Shown: one piece after another, positions 8,334-16,195 of the stretch
How positions within the stretch are numbered: the stretch's first letter is position 1
Layout: each line of letters starts with the position of its first letter
NCBI GenBank assembly: GCA_948330435.1
Contig: CAOJBY010000006.1
Location: forward strand, 62,001 to 126,000
From: an uncultured Lachnoclostridium sp.
GTDB lineage: Bacteria > Bacillota > Clostridia > Lachnospirales > Lachnospiraceae
Length of the DNA stretch: 64,000 bases
Direction: 5' to 3'
Notes under the pieces: model-generated
What the model was told of the DNA's origin: nothing
Database searches by the model: none
What the model saw: only the letters and a program-made list of their open reading frames with translations
Position numbers and translations under genes: made by a program

Positions 8334-9992
8334 TTACAGTGCCGAATTGTTAATGGCTGTCAGTAATGCATCTATGGAAGCACGGATAATATCCGGATCT
8401 ACTGCCGCACCCCAGTAGAGCTTTCCGTCCGGCATCTGAATTCCCACATAGGCAATCGCCCGGGAACTGGAGCTCTGCTCCAGGGCATGCTCCTGGTAGG
8501 TTACCAGATTGTATTGCAATCCAAAGCATTTTTTGAGAGCATTGCTGACTGCATTGAGACGTCCGTTTCCCTCTGCATAAGTAACTTTCTTCTCCCCCTG
8601 ATACTCTGTGTGAACCTCTGCAGTAATGCCGTTTACCTGCTTAAAGTGCACTTCTGTGATATTGTAGGGATGGGTCAGGCTCTCGAACTTCCGCTTGAAC
8701 AGTTCGAAGATCTCTTCCGGCATCAATTCTTTGTTCTTGTGATCGGACTCTTCCTTAGCCGCATAGCCCATGGCCTCCCGCATCTTGGGCGGCAGATTCA
8801 GGCCGAAGTTCTGTTCCAGGATGTAGCCTACGCCGCCCTTTCCGGACTGGCTGTTGATTCGAATCACATCCGCATCATAATTGCGGTTGATATCTCTGGG
8901 ATCAATGGGCAGGTAGGGAACGGTCCACTGTTCGCAGTTATTATCCTCACGGTAGTGCATGCCCTTGGCAATGGCATCCTGATGGGAGCCTGAGAATGCG
9001 GCAAATACCAATGCTCCGGAGTAGGGGCTTCTCTCATTGATCTTCATGCCCGTAAACTTCTCATAAGCCTCACAGACCTCAGGCATGTTGCTGAAATCAA
9101 GCTCCGGATCTACCCCCTGGGAGTACATGTTCATGGCCAGGGTCACGATATCCACATTACCAGTACGTTCTCCGTTTCCAAAAAGGGTACCCTCAACACG
9201 GTCAGCACCGGCCAGAAGCCCCATCTCTGTGTCCGCCACGCCACAGCCCCGATCGTTGTGGGGATGTAGGGAAAGCACAACACTGTCCCGATATTTCATA
9301 TTTTCGCTCATGTACTCAATCTGGCTTGCATAGACGTGGGGCATGGAATGCTGTACGGTAACAGGTAGATTGATAATGGCCTTTCTGTCTGGGGTAGGCT
9401 TCCACACATCCAACACTGCATTGCACACCTCTAAGGCATATTCCGGCTCTGTTCCGGTAAAGCTCTCAGGACTGTATTCAAAGAGATAATTTCCTCCCGT
9501 CTCGTCGGTCAGCTTCTTAAGCAAGGCCGCACCGTCCACGGCAATCTTTAAGATCTCCTCCCTGGACTTATGGAATACCTGCTCACGCTGAGCTACGGAA
9601 GTTGAATTATATACGTGAACCACTGCCTTTTTTGCACCCTCCAGGGCTTCAAAGGTTTTGCGGATGATGTGCTCTCTGGCCTGAGTCAATACCTGGATGG
9701 TCACATCCTCCGGAATGAGATCCTGCTCAATCAGGGTACGTAAAAAGGTATACTCCGTCTCAGAAGCTGCCGGAAAACCCACCTCGATCTCCTTAAAGCC
9801 TACCTTGCAGAGAAGCTTGAAAAAGCCCACTTTCTGATCTAATGTCATAGGCACTACCAATGCCTGGTTGCCATCTCTCAAATCCACGCTGCACCATACG
9901 GGAGCTTTGTCCACATAGTCCTTTTCCGCCCATTTCATACATCTGCATGGGGGCATGTAATACTGTCTTTGATACTTGTTGTGATTCATCAT
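8334..9992 (-). CDS. leuA: 2-isopropylmalate synthase, long (LeuA type 2) form
   Basis: First committed step of leucine synthesis: acetyl-CoA + 2-oxoisovalerate to 2-isopropylmalate, feedback-inhibited by leucine. The TIM barrel shows SVDLRDGNQALVVPMTL and the metal-binding SLHPHNDRGCGVAD; the C-terminal third carries the LeuA regulatory dimer domain (YLTYTE-like segments such as VTAEVHTEYQGEKK and SSSSRAIAYVGIQ). The frame is open to a TTG at 10019; the ATG at 9992 after AAAGGAGAGAG is taken as the start (552 residues). A leucine T-box leader precedes it. leuB/leuCD are not in the window. The -35 box of its promoter overlaps the stop of the gene upstream. Confidence 0.95.
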   Translation of the reverse strand: MMNHNKYQRQYYMPPCRCMKWAEKDYVDKAPVWCSVDLRDGNQALVVPMTLDQKVGFFKLLCKVGFKEIEVGFPAASETEYTFLRTLIEQDLIPEDVTIQVLTQAREHIIRKTFEALEGAKKAVVHVYNSTSVAQREQVFHKSREEILKIAVDGAALLKKLTDETGGNYLFEYSPESFTGTEPEYALEVCNAVLDVWKPTPDRKAIINLPVTVQHSMPHVYASQIEYMSENMKYRDSVVLSLHPHNDRGCGVADTEMGLLAGADRVEGTLFGNGERTGNVDIVTLAMNMYSQGVDPELDFSNMPEVCEAYEKFTGMKINERSPYSGALVFAAFSGSHQDAIAKGMHYREDNNCEQWTVPYLPIDPRDINRNYDADVIRINSQSGKGGVGYILEQNFGLNLPPKMREAMGYAAKEESDHKNKELMPEEIFELFKRKFESLTHPYNITEVHFKQVNGITAEVHTEYQGEKKVTYAEGNGRLNAVSNALKKCFGLQYNLVTYQEHALEQSSSSRAIAYVGIQMPDGKLYWGAAVDPDIIRASIDALLTAINNSAL

Positions 9993-10029
9993 GGTTTTTC
10001 TCTCTCCTTTTATTTTCAAAATATGATAT

Positions 10030-10361
10030 AAAAAAATAGAAGCCTTCCGTCTCTTCTACAGCTTCTGCTGTATTCAGAGACGAAAGGCTTAAAGTCCTGC
10101 CTTACGCGGTACCACTCTGGTTTGTGAATGCTCACACGCTCATCAGATACGGGTTATATGGGAACTCCCTGAACCTTATATCCTCCCCACTGTAACGGTT
10201 GGGCTCCGTCTGCATCTACTCTCTCCATAACGATGAAGATTTGGGACAGCCGCTTAGAGGTCAGTTCCAATTCTCTCTTCCACTGCTTCACACCAGCCAG
10301 CAGTTCTCTGAACGCCAAGGGAAATGTACTACTCCTCATCCTTGCATTTCTCTATATCACT
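10030..10361 (-). promoter_or_regulatory. T-box riboswitch (tRNA-Leu) leader of leuA
   Basis: On the minus strand the leader carries the conserved T-box AGAGTGGTACCGCG (10118-10105) that pairs with the uncharged tRNA end, followed by an intrinsic terminator (arms 10040-10054 and 10076-10090, then TATTTTTTTAT). In Stem I an AGTA on the 5' side and a GAA on the 3' side mark the specifier loop; the triplet after GAA is CTG, a leucine codon, fitting leuA. Uncharged tRNA-Leu should favour the antiterminator and switch leuA on. Family and target are secure; the exact specifier is read from position and less certain. The stretch holds no gene. Confidence 0.9.
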
Positions 10362-10367
10362 TTACAA

Positions 10368-10396
10368 AGGATATCAAAAAAAAATTGTGATGTCAA
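10368..10396 (-). promoter_or_regulatory. Promoter of the leuA T-box transcript
   Basis: Minus strand: perfect TTGACA (10396-10391), 17-base spacer, TATCCT (10373-10368). The TGA inside TTGACA is also the stop codon of the hydrolase gene upstream. Confidence 0.75.
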
Positions 10397-11106
10397 GTGT
10401 AAAATTCATGACCATGGTAATCAAACAGCTTGGTAAGGCTATTTCGGAACCATTGCAGGTTTGACGGGTTGGCATGAGCCGGTGCTACAAAATATAAAGC
10501 ACCCTCCGACGGGTCTTCGCCACAAAGGGCACGCTCTACCGCCTCGATGGTCTCCTCCGATACCCGTACCCGTTCAATCTTTCCGGTGGATACAGGTGAA
10601 AACTGAGCCTTTCCTCCTGCCCTCTGGTAAACAACCCCCTCTATGGTATCCGGAAATTTGGAACTTTTTACCCGGTTCAGTACTACATTGGCCACCAAAA
10701 GCCTTCCTGTCAGATCTTCTCCCGAAGCTTCTGCCTCTACAATTTTAAGGAGAGCCATATAATCTGCTTCTGACACCTCATAGATCCACTGGTTTTGTTC
10801 TTCTTCCTCCTTTGCCGCTTCTTCTGCAGCTCTTTGTTCTGCCTCTTCTCTCTCTCTTTTTGCCTTTTCTGCTGCGGCTTTTTGCCGCTCTTGTTCTTCT
10901 ATTTCCTGTTCCTTACGGATTCTTGTAAGCTCTGTATCTGCTTCTTCTAACCACTGGTCTCCCGGCGACTGAAAGACGCTGCAGGTGACTGTTTCGCTTT
11001 TGTAAGAGATTTTACTGGTTGCTTCTACCTCTTTCGTATCGGCAGTTACCATCAGAATAGCTCCTGCCAATCCTAACACAATTGCACAATCTCTTAACTT
11101 ATTCAT
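10393..11106 (-). CDS. Cell wall hydrolase of the SleB/CwlJ family
   Basis: 237 residues: an N-terminal export signal (AIVLGLAGAILMVTADT), a long Lys/Glu/Ala-rich coiled-coil stretch at about residues 55-100, then a Hydrolase_2 domain with IVEAEASGEDLTGRLLVANV and the ending LQWFRNSLTKLFDYHGHEFY. The Glu in VEAEASGE is the expected catalytic residue. SleB and CwlJ degrade spore cortex at germination, but many Lachnospiraceae have several such paralogues, so the role could be in vegetative wall turnover. The only AGGAGGA lies over 20 bases before the ATG, an unusually long spacing, yet no other in-frame start exists closer. Transcribed alone. Confidence 0.85.
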   Translation of the reverse strand: MNKLRDCAIVLGLAGAILMVTADTKEVEATSKISYKSETVTCSVFQSPGDQWLEEADTELTRIRKEQEIEEQERQKAAAEKAKREREEAEQRAAEEAAKEEEEQNQWIYEVSEADYMALLKIVEAEASGEDLTGRLLVANVVLNRVKSSKFPDTIEGVVYQRAGGKAQFSPVSTGKIERVRVSEETIEAVERALCGEDPSEGALYFVAPAHANPSNLQWFRNSLTKLFDYHGHEFYT

Positions 11107-11378
11107 AATACATTATTATAAAAATCTTCCTCCTGTCCGTCAACCGGACATCCGGAATTTCATTACTCTTTTTGTAAATTTATTCCATTTTTTACCATTT
11201 GTGCATTTATTCTTGTATTTTTACATAAATTTTTTCATAATATCAGACAAAATTTAGAACCTTTTCTGGTTCTAAGCTGCATATAATAATTGCAAATGTG
11301 TTACATTTAAGGATGTACTACTTAATATTTTCGAAATATATTCTGTTGCGTAGCAACTTAAAATAGCAGGAGGTCACT

Positions 11379-11885
11379 ATGAAAATTAGAGAAGGCACCA
11401 ATCTGATTATTGGTATTCTTTTTACATTAATTGCAGGAGTTCTGCTGCATTTTGCATATGAATGGAGCATGGAGAATCCTTTTGTGGCTCTATTTGCTCC
11501 GGTTAATGAGTCTGTTTGGGAGCATTTGAAGATGCTGTTTTTTCCGGTTTTTTTGTATACTCTTTTTGAGGTGATTGTGCTTTTTAAGACTTCCGGACGT
11601 TTTTTGACTTCACGGATTTGCGGGGTGCTCCTTGGGATGTTTTTTATTGTGGCGGGTTTTTTTACTTATACGGGGATTAGTGGGAAAGATTATTTGGTGG
11701 CGGATATTTTGATTTTTGTGTTTAGTGTTTTGGTTACTTTTTTGACTTCCCGATATTTTGAGGTGCAGTGCCCGAGTATGCATTTGCCGCTTTTGGCGAA
11801 TTATGCTCTTTTGCTTCTTCTTGTGATTTGCTTTTTTTCTTTTACTTTTAGTCCGCCGGGGCTGCCGATGTTTTATACGGTATGA
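11379..11885 (+). CDS. DUF6512-like multi-pass membrane protein
   Basis: 168 residues, five predicted membrane helices, and the motif FAPVNESVWEHLKMLFFP after the first helix, which I associate with the DUF6512 family of clostridial membrane proteins (recalled, not searched). Function unknown. AGGAGG lies seven bases before the ATG. The coding sequence is rich in TTT/TTG codons and more T-biased than neighbouring genes. It converges on the exosortase gene, with a 25-bp perfect palindrome between their stops. The 270 bases upstream hold a small AGAACC/GGTTCT hairpin, a TATAAT-like sequence near 11284 without a clear -35, and a CTGTTGCGTAGCAAC repeat (11344-11358). Confidence 0.75.
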   Translation: MKIREGTNLIIGILFTLIAGVLLHFAYEWSMENPFVALFAPVNESVWEHLKMLFFPVFLYTLFEVIVLFKTSGRFLTSRICGVLLGMFFIVAGFFTYTGISGKDYLVADILIFVFSVLVTFLTSRYFEVQCPSMHLPLLANYALLLLLVICFFSFTFSPPGLPMFYTV

Positions 11886-11918
11886 AATAGGCACAAAATG
11901 TAGGTGGTGGTAACGGAC

Positions 11919-12005
11919 GCAAAATAAGGCGGCAGACTTTTCCATATCCGTGTTCGGACAGTTCACGTACACATGATATCGGAAAAGTCTGCCGCCTTAT
12001 TTTGC
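11919..12005. repeat. Perfect 25-bp palindrome with conserved loop
   Basis: Arms 11919-11943 and 11981-12005 are exact reverse complements; the loop contains ATATC/GATAT pairing and GTGTTCGGAC..CGTACA, which resembles the inside of the 6034-6222 element. It serves as a terminator-like structure between the convergent DUF6512 and exosortase genes. The exosortase stop codon (11997-11999) is inside its right arm. Confidence 0.8.
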
Positions 12006-12761
12006 TGTTCGATGCCGTAATATTAGCTTTTTTCCTAAGGGTATCAGGCTAAGAAAGATAAGCAGGTTTCCGCAGACTGCAAGGACGGGTAGCTCATAGC
12101 TTGTAAGGTTTTTGTAGTCTTTGTAATATATCCGGCTTAGGATGGGCAGTCCCAGGACCGGGCCCAGATACCAGAGGATAGGGAGAAGCTTTGTCCATGG
12201 AGATCGCTCTTTTTGCGGATTGCTTGGTTTTTTGCTGCCTATTTTTTCGGAAAGTTTGTCTCCTGCTTGATATAGAACTAACAGTGACAGGAAGTATACC
12301 AGTGTTCCGATGGCTGTGTGTAGCTGTCCGGAGGTGATTCTTCCTGTAAGATGCTCTGGGTTCTGCAGGTATGGCGGCAGTATGATTGATAATGTGATAC
12401 GGATGCCATTTACGAATATGGTGACCGCACAGGATGCAGGTAGACTAAGCAGTGTCCAGTATAGCTGCTTTTTTCTGCCGTCTATGCGGTGGACGAATGA
12501 CCAGATAAGCATCAGGCAGGCTATCATTAAGAAGCGAAGCCCTGCACAGGCCGGGGCTATGATGAACCGCAGGGAGTGGTTTATATAGCCCACTCCCTGT
12601 TGGTAGGTAAAGGGAAATCCGCTTAAGGTGCTTGTCCACCATGCGGTGGGACGCAGGATCCAGATCAGTTCATCACTTCCTGCCTGGTCGGAGTACAATT
12701 TAAGACTTATGACCATCAGTAAGCCCAGAAGATAGGGGAGGAAACATTTTTTATCTCTCAT
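11997..12761 (-). CDS. Exosortase/archaeosortase-family transpeptidase (XrtK-like)
   Basis: Exosortases are membrane cysteine proteases/transpeptidases that process a C-terminal motif-helix-basic tail on partner proteins. This 254-residue protein has about seven hydrophobic helices and the family triad in order: Cys72 in IAPACAGLRFLMI, Arg121 in VNGIRITLS, His148 in GQLHTAIGTLVYF. The start at 12761 has GGAGGGG just upstream and overlaps the end of the VIT/vWA gene by 11 bases, so the two are co-translated. The upstream partner ends in a matching tail. The subtype resembles XrtK, but that is a guess. The family is typical of Gram-negative bacteria and archaea; finding it in a clostridial genome with a single dedicated substrate is uncommon. 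Confidence 0.8.
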   Translation of the reverse strand: MRDKKCFLPYLLGLLMVISLKLYSDQAGSDELIWILRPTAWWTSTLSGFPFTYQQGVGYINHSLRFIIAPACAGLRFLMIACLMLIWSFVHRIDGRKKQLYWTLLSLPASCAVTIFVNGIRITLSIILPPYLQNPEHLTGRITSGQLHTAIGTLVYFLSLLVLYQAGDKLSEKIGSKKPSNPQKERSPWTKLLPILWYLGPVLGLPILSRIYYKDYKNLTSYELPVLAVCGNLLIFLSLIPLGKKLILRHRTAK

Positions 12762-14784
12762 AGTCCCCTCCGTGTAAAGCAATACGTCTTTTCCTGATAT
12801 ATTTGAATATCAGCACTGGGACAAACAGTAGTATCAGCAGTGTTCCGTCCGGCTCTGCTCCTACCATATAACCTCCGATTGCAAGGCCGGATACGCCAAA
12901 GGGCTTGGTCTGGGGCTGATCTACGTCCTTACTGTCTCCCTCGGGATTCCGCACTTCCTCCATCACGGCCACGAATGAGGTGTAGGGGGTCACCATATTG
13001 TATTTCAGGCCTATGGAGGTGACTTCTTTCTTTACCTGGCTTCCGGACCTGGAGCTGTAATCGGTCAGCATTTCTACCCTTTTTCTGGCCCACAGATATT
13101 GAATTGCTTCGTTTTCCTGGGAAATGCTTTCTCTGGAGACGGGAATTTCCTCTACGTAGTCCTCTCCTCCCCGCTTTCCGGTTATGCGGATGGTTCCTGA
13201 GGACTCTCCCCGCCATTTTCCATAGAGGACAATGGGGCGTTCAGCATAGAGTGTCGGGATGCTGGAGGGCTCTGTATCATAGGTCTCGAATCCGTCGTAG
13301 GCTACTTCTACATTGGTCAAAAGGGGGGCTTCTATGTAAGTGCGGAAACGCTCTGCCGCTTCTTTGGCTTCTGATTCCTCTGTCACAACAAAGTCCTCGC
13401 CCATGCCTGTGGCTGCGATTCCCTCTGTCAGATACCGGTTCACAGAGCTTCCGATTCCAAATGCAAAATAGCTGGCATCTCCTAAATTTTCCCTGATGTG
13501 ATCAAAGATCTCTTTCTCATCGGAAATGTACCCGTCTGTGATGATGACTACGGTTCTTGCCGTATCCTCATCCTTTGGAATGTGAACTGCCGTCAGAAGA
13601 GCTGACAGTAATTCCGTTCCTCCTCCGCCTTTTTGATCCTCGATTAATTGCAGGGCACTGTCAATGTTGGTCTTTGTTGCATCCAGTGAGTTGGGTGCCA
13701 GGGTCCACACTGTATCAGAAAAGAGGATCACATTAAAATGGTCGGTTTCTTTGAGGTTGGATACCAGGTCGTTTATCAGTTTCTTAGCCGTATCCAGAGC
13801 GTAGCCGTCCATAGAACCGGATACGTCTAAGGCAAATATGTATTCTCTGGGGGGAATATCCTCAGGCTGATACCTCTCGGGGGGCTGTACCGTCAACTGA
13901 AAGAAGTTGGCATTTTCTCCCTCATAAAGCATCACACCCGAATTCATGGATTCTCCGGTCAGCCGGTACTCCAGAATGAAGTCTCTGTCTCCTGCAAAGG
14001 TACTCTTATCATCCAGGGTCACTTTTGCCCTGCCATCCTGCTCCTGATCAATGTTTATTTTGTGAGAACTGCAGGCCAGATCGGTAATGGGTACTCCCAT
14101 GGAAAGGTTGACTGTAATGTCATAGGTGCTCTCCGTGGGTGTCTCTTCATCCAGATAGGGGCTGGCCACCCAACTGTCATCCGCCGCTTCCTGCTCCGTT
14201 ACCTGACCGCTGTAGCGGGGACCTACCACGGTGGGAAATACGAATTGATAGACTCCCTCTTCCGGCTCAATAAGCTCCGTGTAGGTAAGCTCAATGATGA
14301 TCTCGTCTCCGGGCATGAGATTTGCCACATCCATGGTAAATACATTGGATCGCTGCTGCTCCAAGAGGGCAGTATTCTTCCCCTCGCTCTTAGCCTCCTC
14401 GTATACCTCCTTGGCTTCCTCTTTCTCCTTGATCTGGGCACGTACCCTCTGATTTCCCACGGTCATGGTCATTCCATGAACCACCACCCGGGTGGATGCG
14501 GGAAATACATATTTTGCATTGATGGGCTGCTCTCCCTCATTGGCATATTTCTGAGTCACATGAATCTCGGCAATGGTTCCGTTTACATTTGCTGTGACTT
14601 CCGTTCCCTTTAAAGGAAATTGCTCAAGAGACGGATCCGCGCCCTCTACCAGAAAATAAGGGGCAAGAGTTACATCCTCATCCTGCTCGGACTGCTCTTT
14701 GGCGGCATGGACCGTCACCGGGCAGGATACGAGCAAAACAATACCTGCAAAGATTCCATAAAGCCATCTCTTTCTTCTTTTCAT
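12751..14784 (-). CDS. Secreted VIT and von Willebrand A domain protein with exosortase-type C-terminal tail
   Basis: 677 residues. A signal peptide (RWLYGIFAGIVLLVSC, about residues 6-28) is followed by a VIT domain (about 45-190; VNGTIAEIHVTQKYANEG) and a vWA domain (about 315-485) with an intact metal-binding MIDAS: DVSGSMDG (Asp320, Ser322, Ser324), Thr in GGGGTELLSAL, and Asp in IITDGYISDE. The last 40 residues are GAEPDGT (642-648), a hydrophobic helix LLILLFVPVLIF and a basic KYIRKRR, the tripartite layout of an exosortase target. The exosortase gene overlaps the stop. AGAGGTG precedes the start. Related VIT-vWA proteins pair with sortases or exosortases elsewhere. The surface adhesion or scaffold role is inferred. 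Confidence 0.88.
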   Translation of the reverse strand: MKRRKRWLYGIFAGIVLLVSCPVTVHAAKEQSEQDEDVTLAPYFLVEGADPSLEQFPLKGTEVTANVNGTIAEIHVTQKYANEGEQPINAKYVFPASTRVVVHGMTMTVGNQRVRAQIKEKEEAKEVYEEAKSEGKNTALLEQQRSNVFTMDVANLMPGDEIIIELTYTELIEPEEGVYQFVFPTVVGPRYSGQVTEQEAADDSWVASPYLDEETPTESTYDITVNLSMGVPITDLACSSHKINIDQEQDGRAKVTLDDKSTFAGDRDFILEYRLTGESMNSGVMLYEGENANFFQLTVQPPERYQPEDIPPREYIFALDVSGSMDGYALDTAKKLINDLVSNLKETDHFNVILFSDTVWTLAPNSLDATKTNIDSALQLIEDQKGGGGTELLSALLTAVHIPKDEDTARTVVIITDGYISDEKEIFDHIRENLGDASYFAFGIGSSVNRYLTEGIAATGMGEDFVVTEESEAKEAAERFRTYIEAPLLTNVEVAYDGFETYDTEPSSIPTLYAERPIVLYGKWRGESSGTIRITGKRGGEDYVEEIPVSRESISQENEAIQYLWARKRVEMLTDYSSRSGSQVKKEVTSIGLKYNMVTPYTSFVAVMEEVRNPEGDSKDVDQPQTKPFGVSGLAIGGYMVGAEPDGTLLILLFVPVLIFKYIRKRRIALHGGDYER

Positions 14785-14878
14785 ACCTGTGCACCTCTTT
14801 TGTTCTTTGATATTGCTGTTACAATTAAATTACAATATCAAAGCGTCAAGAAAGCGTCAGGAAAACATCATAATTGCA

Positions 14879-15829
14879 TCATTTGTACTTTTTTCTCTGG
14901 AGACATTCCTCCACAAACTGTCGGACCAACCTCTCATATCGCTTGGTATCCACCAGATAGCTAAGACCATGGCCTGCCCCCGGAAAGGTTTTGAGCGTTC
15001 TGATTCCACCGCAGGCCGACCAGATCTCCTGACTCATACGACAGGGAACGAAGCGGTCATCCTCCCCATGAATCAGCAAAATAGGAATTCGTGTTCGGCG
15101 GACCGCTTTTATAGGATCTGTCTCCTCCAGATCAAAGTGTCCGAACCATTTTGCCCCCAAGCGGATAACAGGAAGCATCAGGGAAAGGGGCAGTCCTCTA
15201 TCCTTTAAGACCTTACGGATAATGGCGGTTGGTGATGAATAAGAACTGTCAGCAATAATACCTGCCACATTTTCCGGCAAATCGAGGCTGGAAGCCATCA
15301 ATACGGCCGCCGCACCCATAGAGACTCCGGAAAGAAAGATAGGGGTATCACTGCCAAAGTGCTCACAAACATAGTTGATCCAGCTTAAACAGTCCTTGTG
15401 CTCTTTTATGCCGAACGTAATAGTACGGCTGCTGCTTCTTCCATGGGCTCTCTCATCAACCACCAGGGTATTATGGCCCATCTCCCGCACCAGCTTATTA
15501 CCTCCACAGAAATCACGTAATGCCACTCCCCGGTATCCGTGAAACTGTATGTGAAAGGGTGCCCCATCCTGAACGTGATAATACCTCGCCACAAGCCGGG
15601 CCCCGTCCCATGCCTGGATAAAAATGAGTTCATAGGGAAGACGTTCCATCTCCCGAATCAGGGAATGCATTCTCTCTCCCTCTTTTTTATACTGTTCCCC
15701 TCCGGGCAGAGCGTATGGATCATCATCCGCTTTTGGTATGGCATAAAACACTTCCCGATAAGTCATGTATGTAATCAGAATGCACAGACCCGCAAGCAAG
15801 CCTGTTATAATCAGCAAAATTGCTATCAT
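14879..15829 (-). CDS. Membrane-anchored alpha/beta hydrolase
   Basis: 316 residues. One N-terminal membrane helix (about 2-22) anchors a serine hydrolase domain. The nucleophile is Ser170 in LSGVSMGAAA; the acid is in LLIHGEDDRFVP and the His in GAGHGLSY; HIQFHGYRG supplies the oxyanion-hole region. This set resembles the BAAT/DAP-like or YqkD-type alpha/beta hydrolases (B. subtilis YqkD), whose substrates are mostly unknown. The frame is open to 15895, but GGAGG ten bases before the ATG at 15829 sets the start. An 11-bp inverted repeat (15851-15861 with 15891-15901) lies in the leader. It stands upstream of the VIT/exosortase pair with 94 bases between, so co-transcription is possible but unproven. 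Confidence 0.85.
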   Translation of the reverse strand: MIAILLIITGLLAGLCILITYMTYREVFYAIPKADDDPYALPGGEQYKKEGERMHSLIREMERLPYELIFIQAWDGARLVARYYHVQDGAPFHIQFHGYRGVALRDFCGGNKLVREMGHNTLVVDERAHGRSSSRTITFGIKEHKDCLSWINYVCEHFGSDTPIFLSGVSMGAAAVLMASSLDLPENVAGIIADSSYSSPTAIIRKVLKDRGLPLSLMLPVIRLGAKWFGHFDLEETDPIKAVRRTRIPILLIHGEDDRFVPCRMSQEIWSACGGIRTLKTFPGAGHGLSYLVDTKRYERLVRQFVEECLQRKKYK

Positions 15830-15918
15830 TTCCAAACGGCCTCCAAATCCACAAGGATGCCGTAACTCAGGCACTATCGCCCAAATTCCTGGCATCCTTG
15901 TACTTCCTTAGTTTATTT

Positions 15919-15952
15919 CGTGAGCAATAAAGATGACTTATGCCTGCTCACG
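15919..15952 (-). terminator. Hairpin downstream of the antiporter/small-protein genes
   Basis: Eight-bp stem CGTGAGCA / TGCTCACG with an 18-base loop, followed on the minus strand by AAATAAACT. A weak terminator candidate. Confidence 0.4.
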
Positions 15953-15981
15953 CAATTAAAATCTTTTAACAACCATTGTTG

Positions 15982-16179
15982 CTATTGTAGCATTAATTTG
16001 GAAAAATCGCAAGAATTATCCAATTTTAGTATCTGCTCCTTTAAAACACTTTTGCATGCACCGTTTTTTTCTTCCGACATATCATTCATAAGAATCACAT
16101 ACACCAGAATCAAGATAATTCCTGTGAACCAGATGGAATAATTTCTTTCTTTTTTGACCGCCCTTTTCTTCTGTCTCAT
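15982..16179 (-). CDS. Small single-pass membrane protein, unknown
   Basis: 65 residues: a very basic start (MRQKKRAVKKERN), one membrane helix (IWFTGIILILVYVILM, about 16-31) and a charged tail with two Cys. It begins 16 bases after the antiporter stop on the same strand, with AGGGAGCGG 10-13 bases before the ATG. The amphipathic layout and spacing suggest a real gene rather than chance, but I do not recognise it. Confidence 0.5.
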   Translation of the reverse strand: MRQKKRAVKKERNYSIWFTGIILILVYVILMNDMSEEKNGACKSVLKEQILKLDNSCDFSKLMLQ

Positions 16180-16195
16180 AAAATGCTGCCGCTCC

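Noticed and set aside
10154..10339. 61-codon open frame on the minus strand upstream of leuA
   Set aside because: It lies wholly in the T-box leader; the sequence is explained by Stem I and the antiterminator region, and it has no family resemblance.
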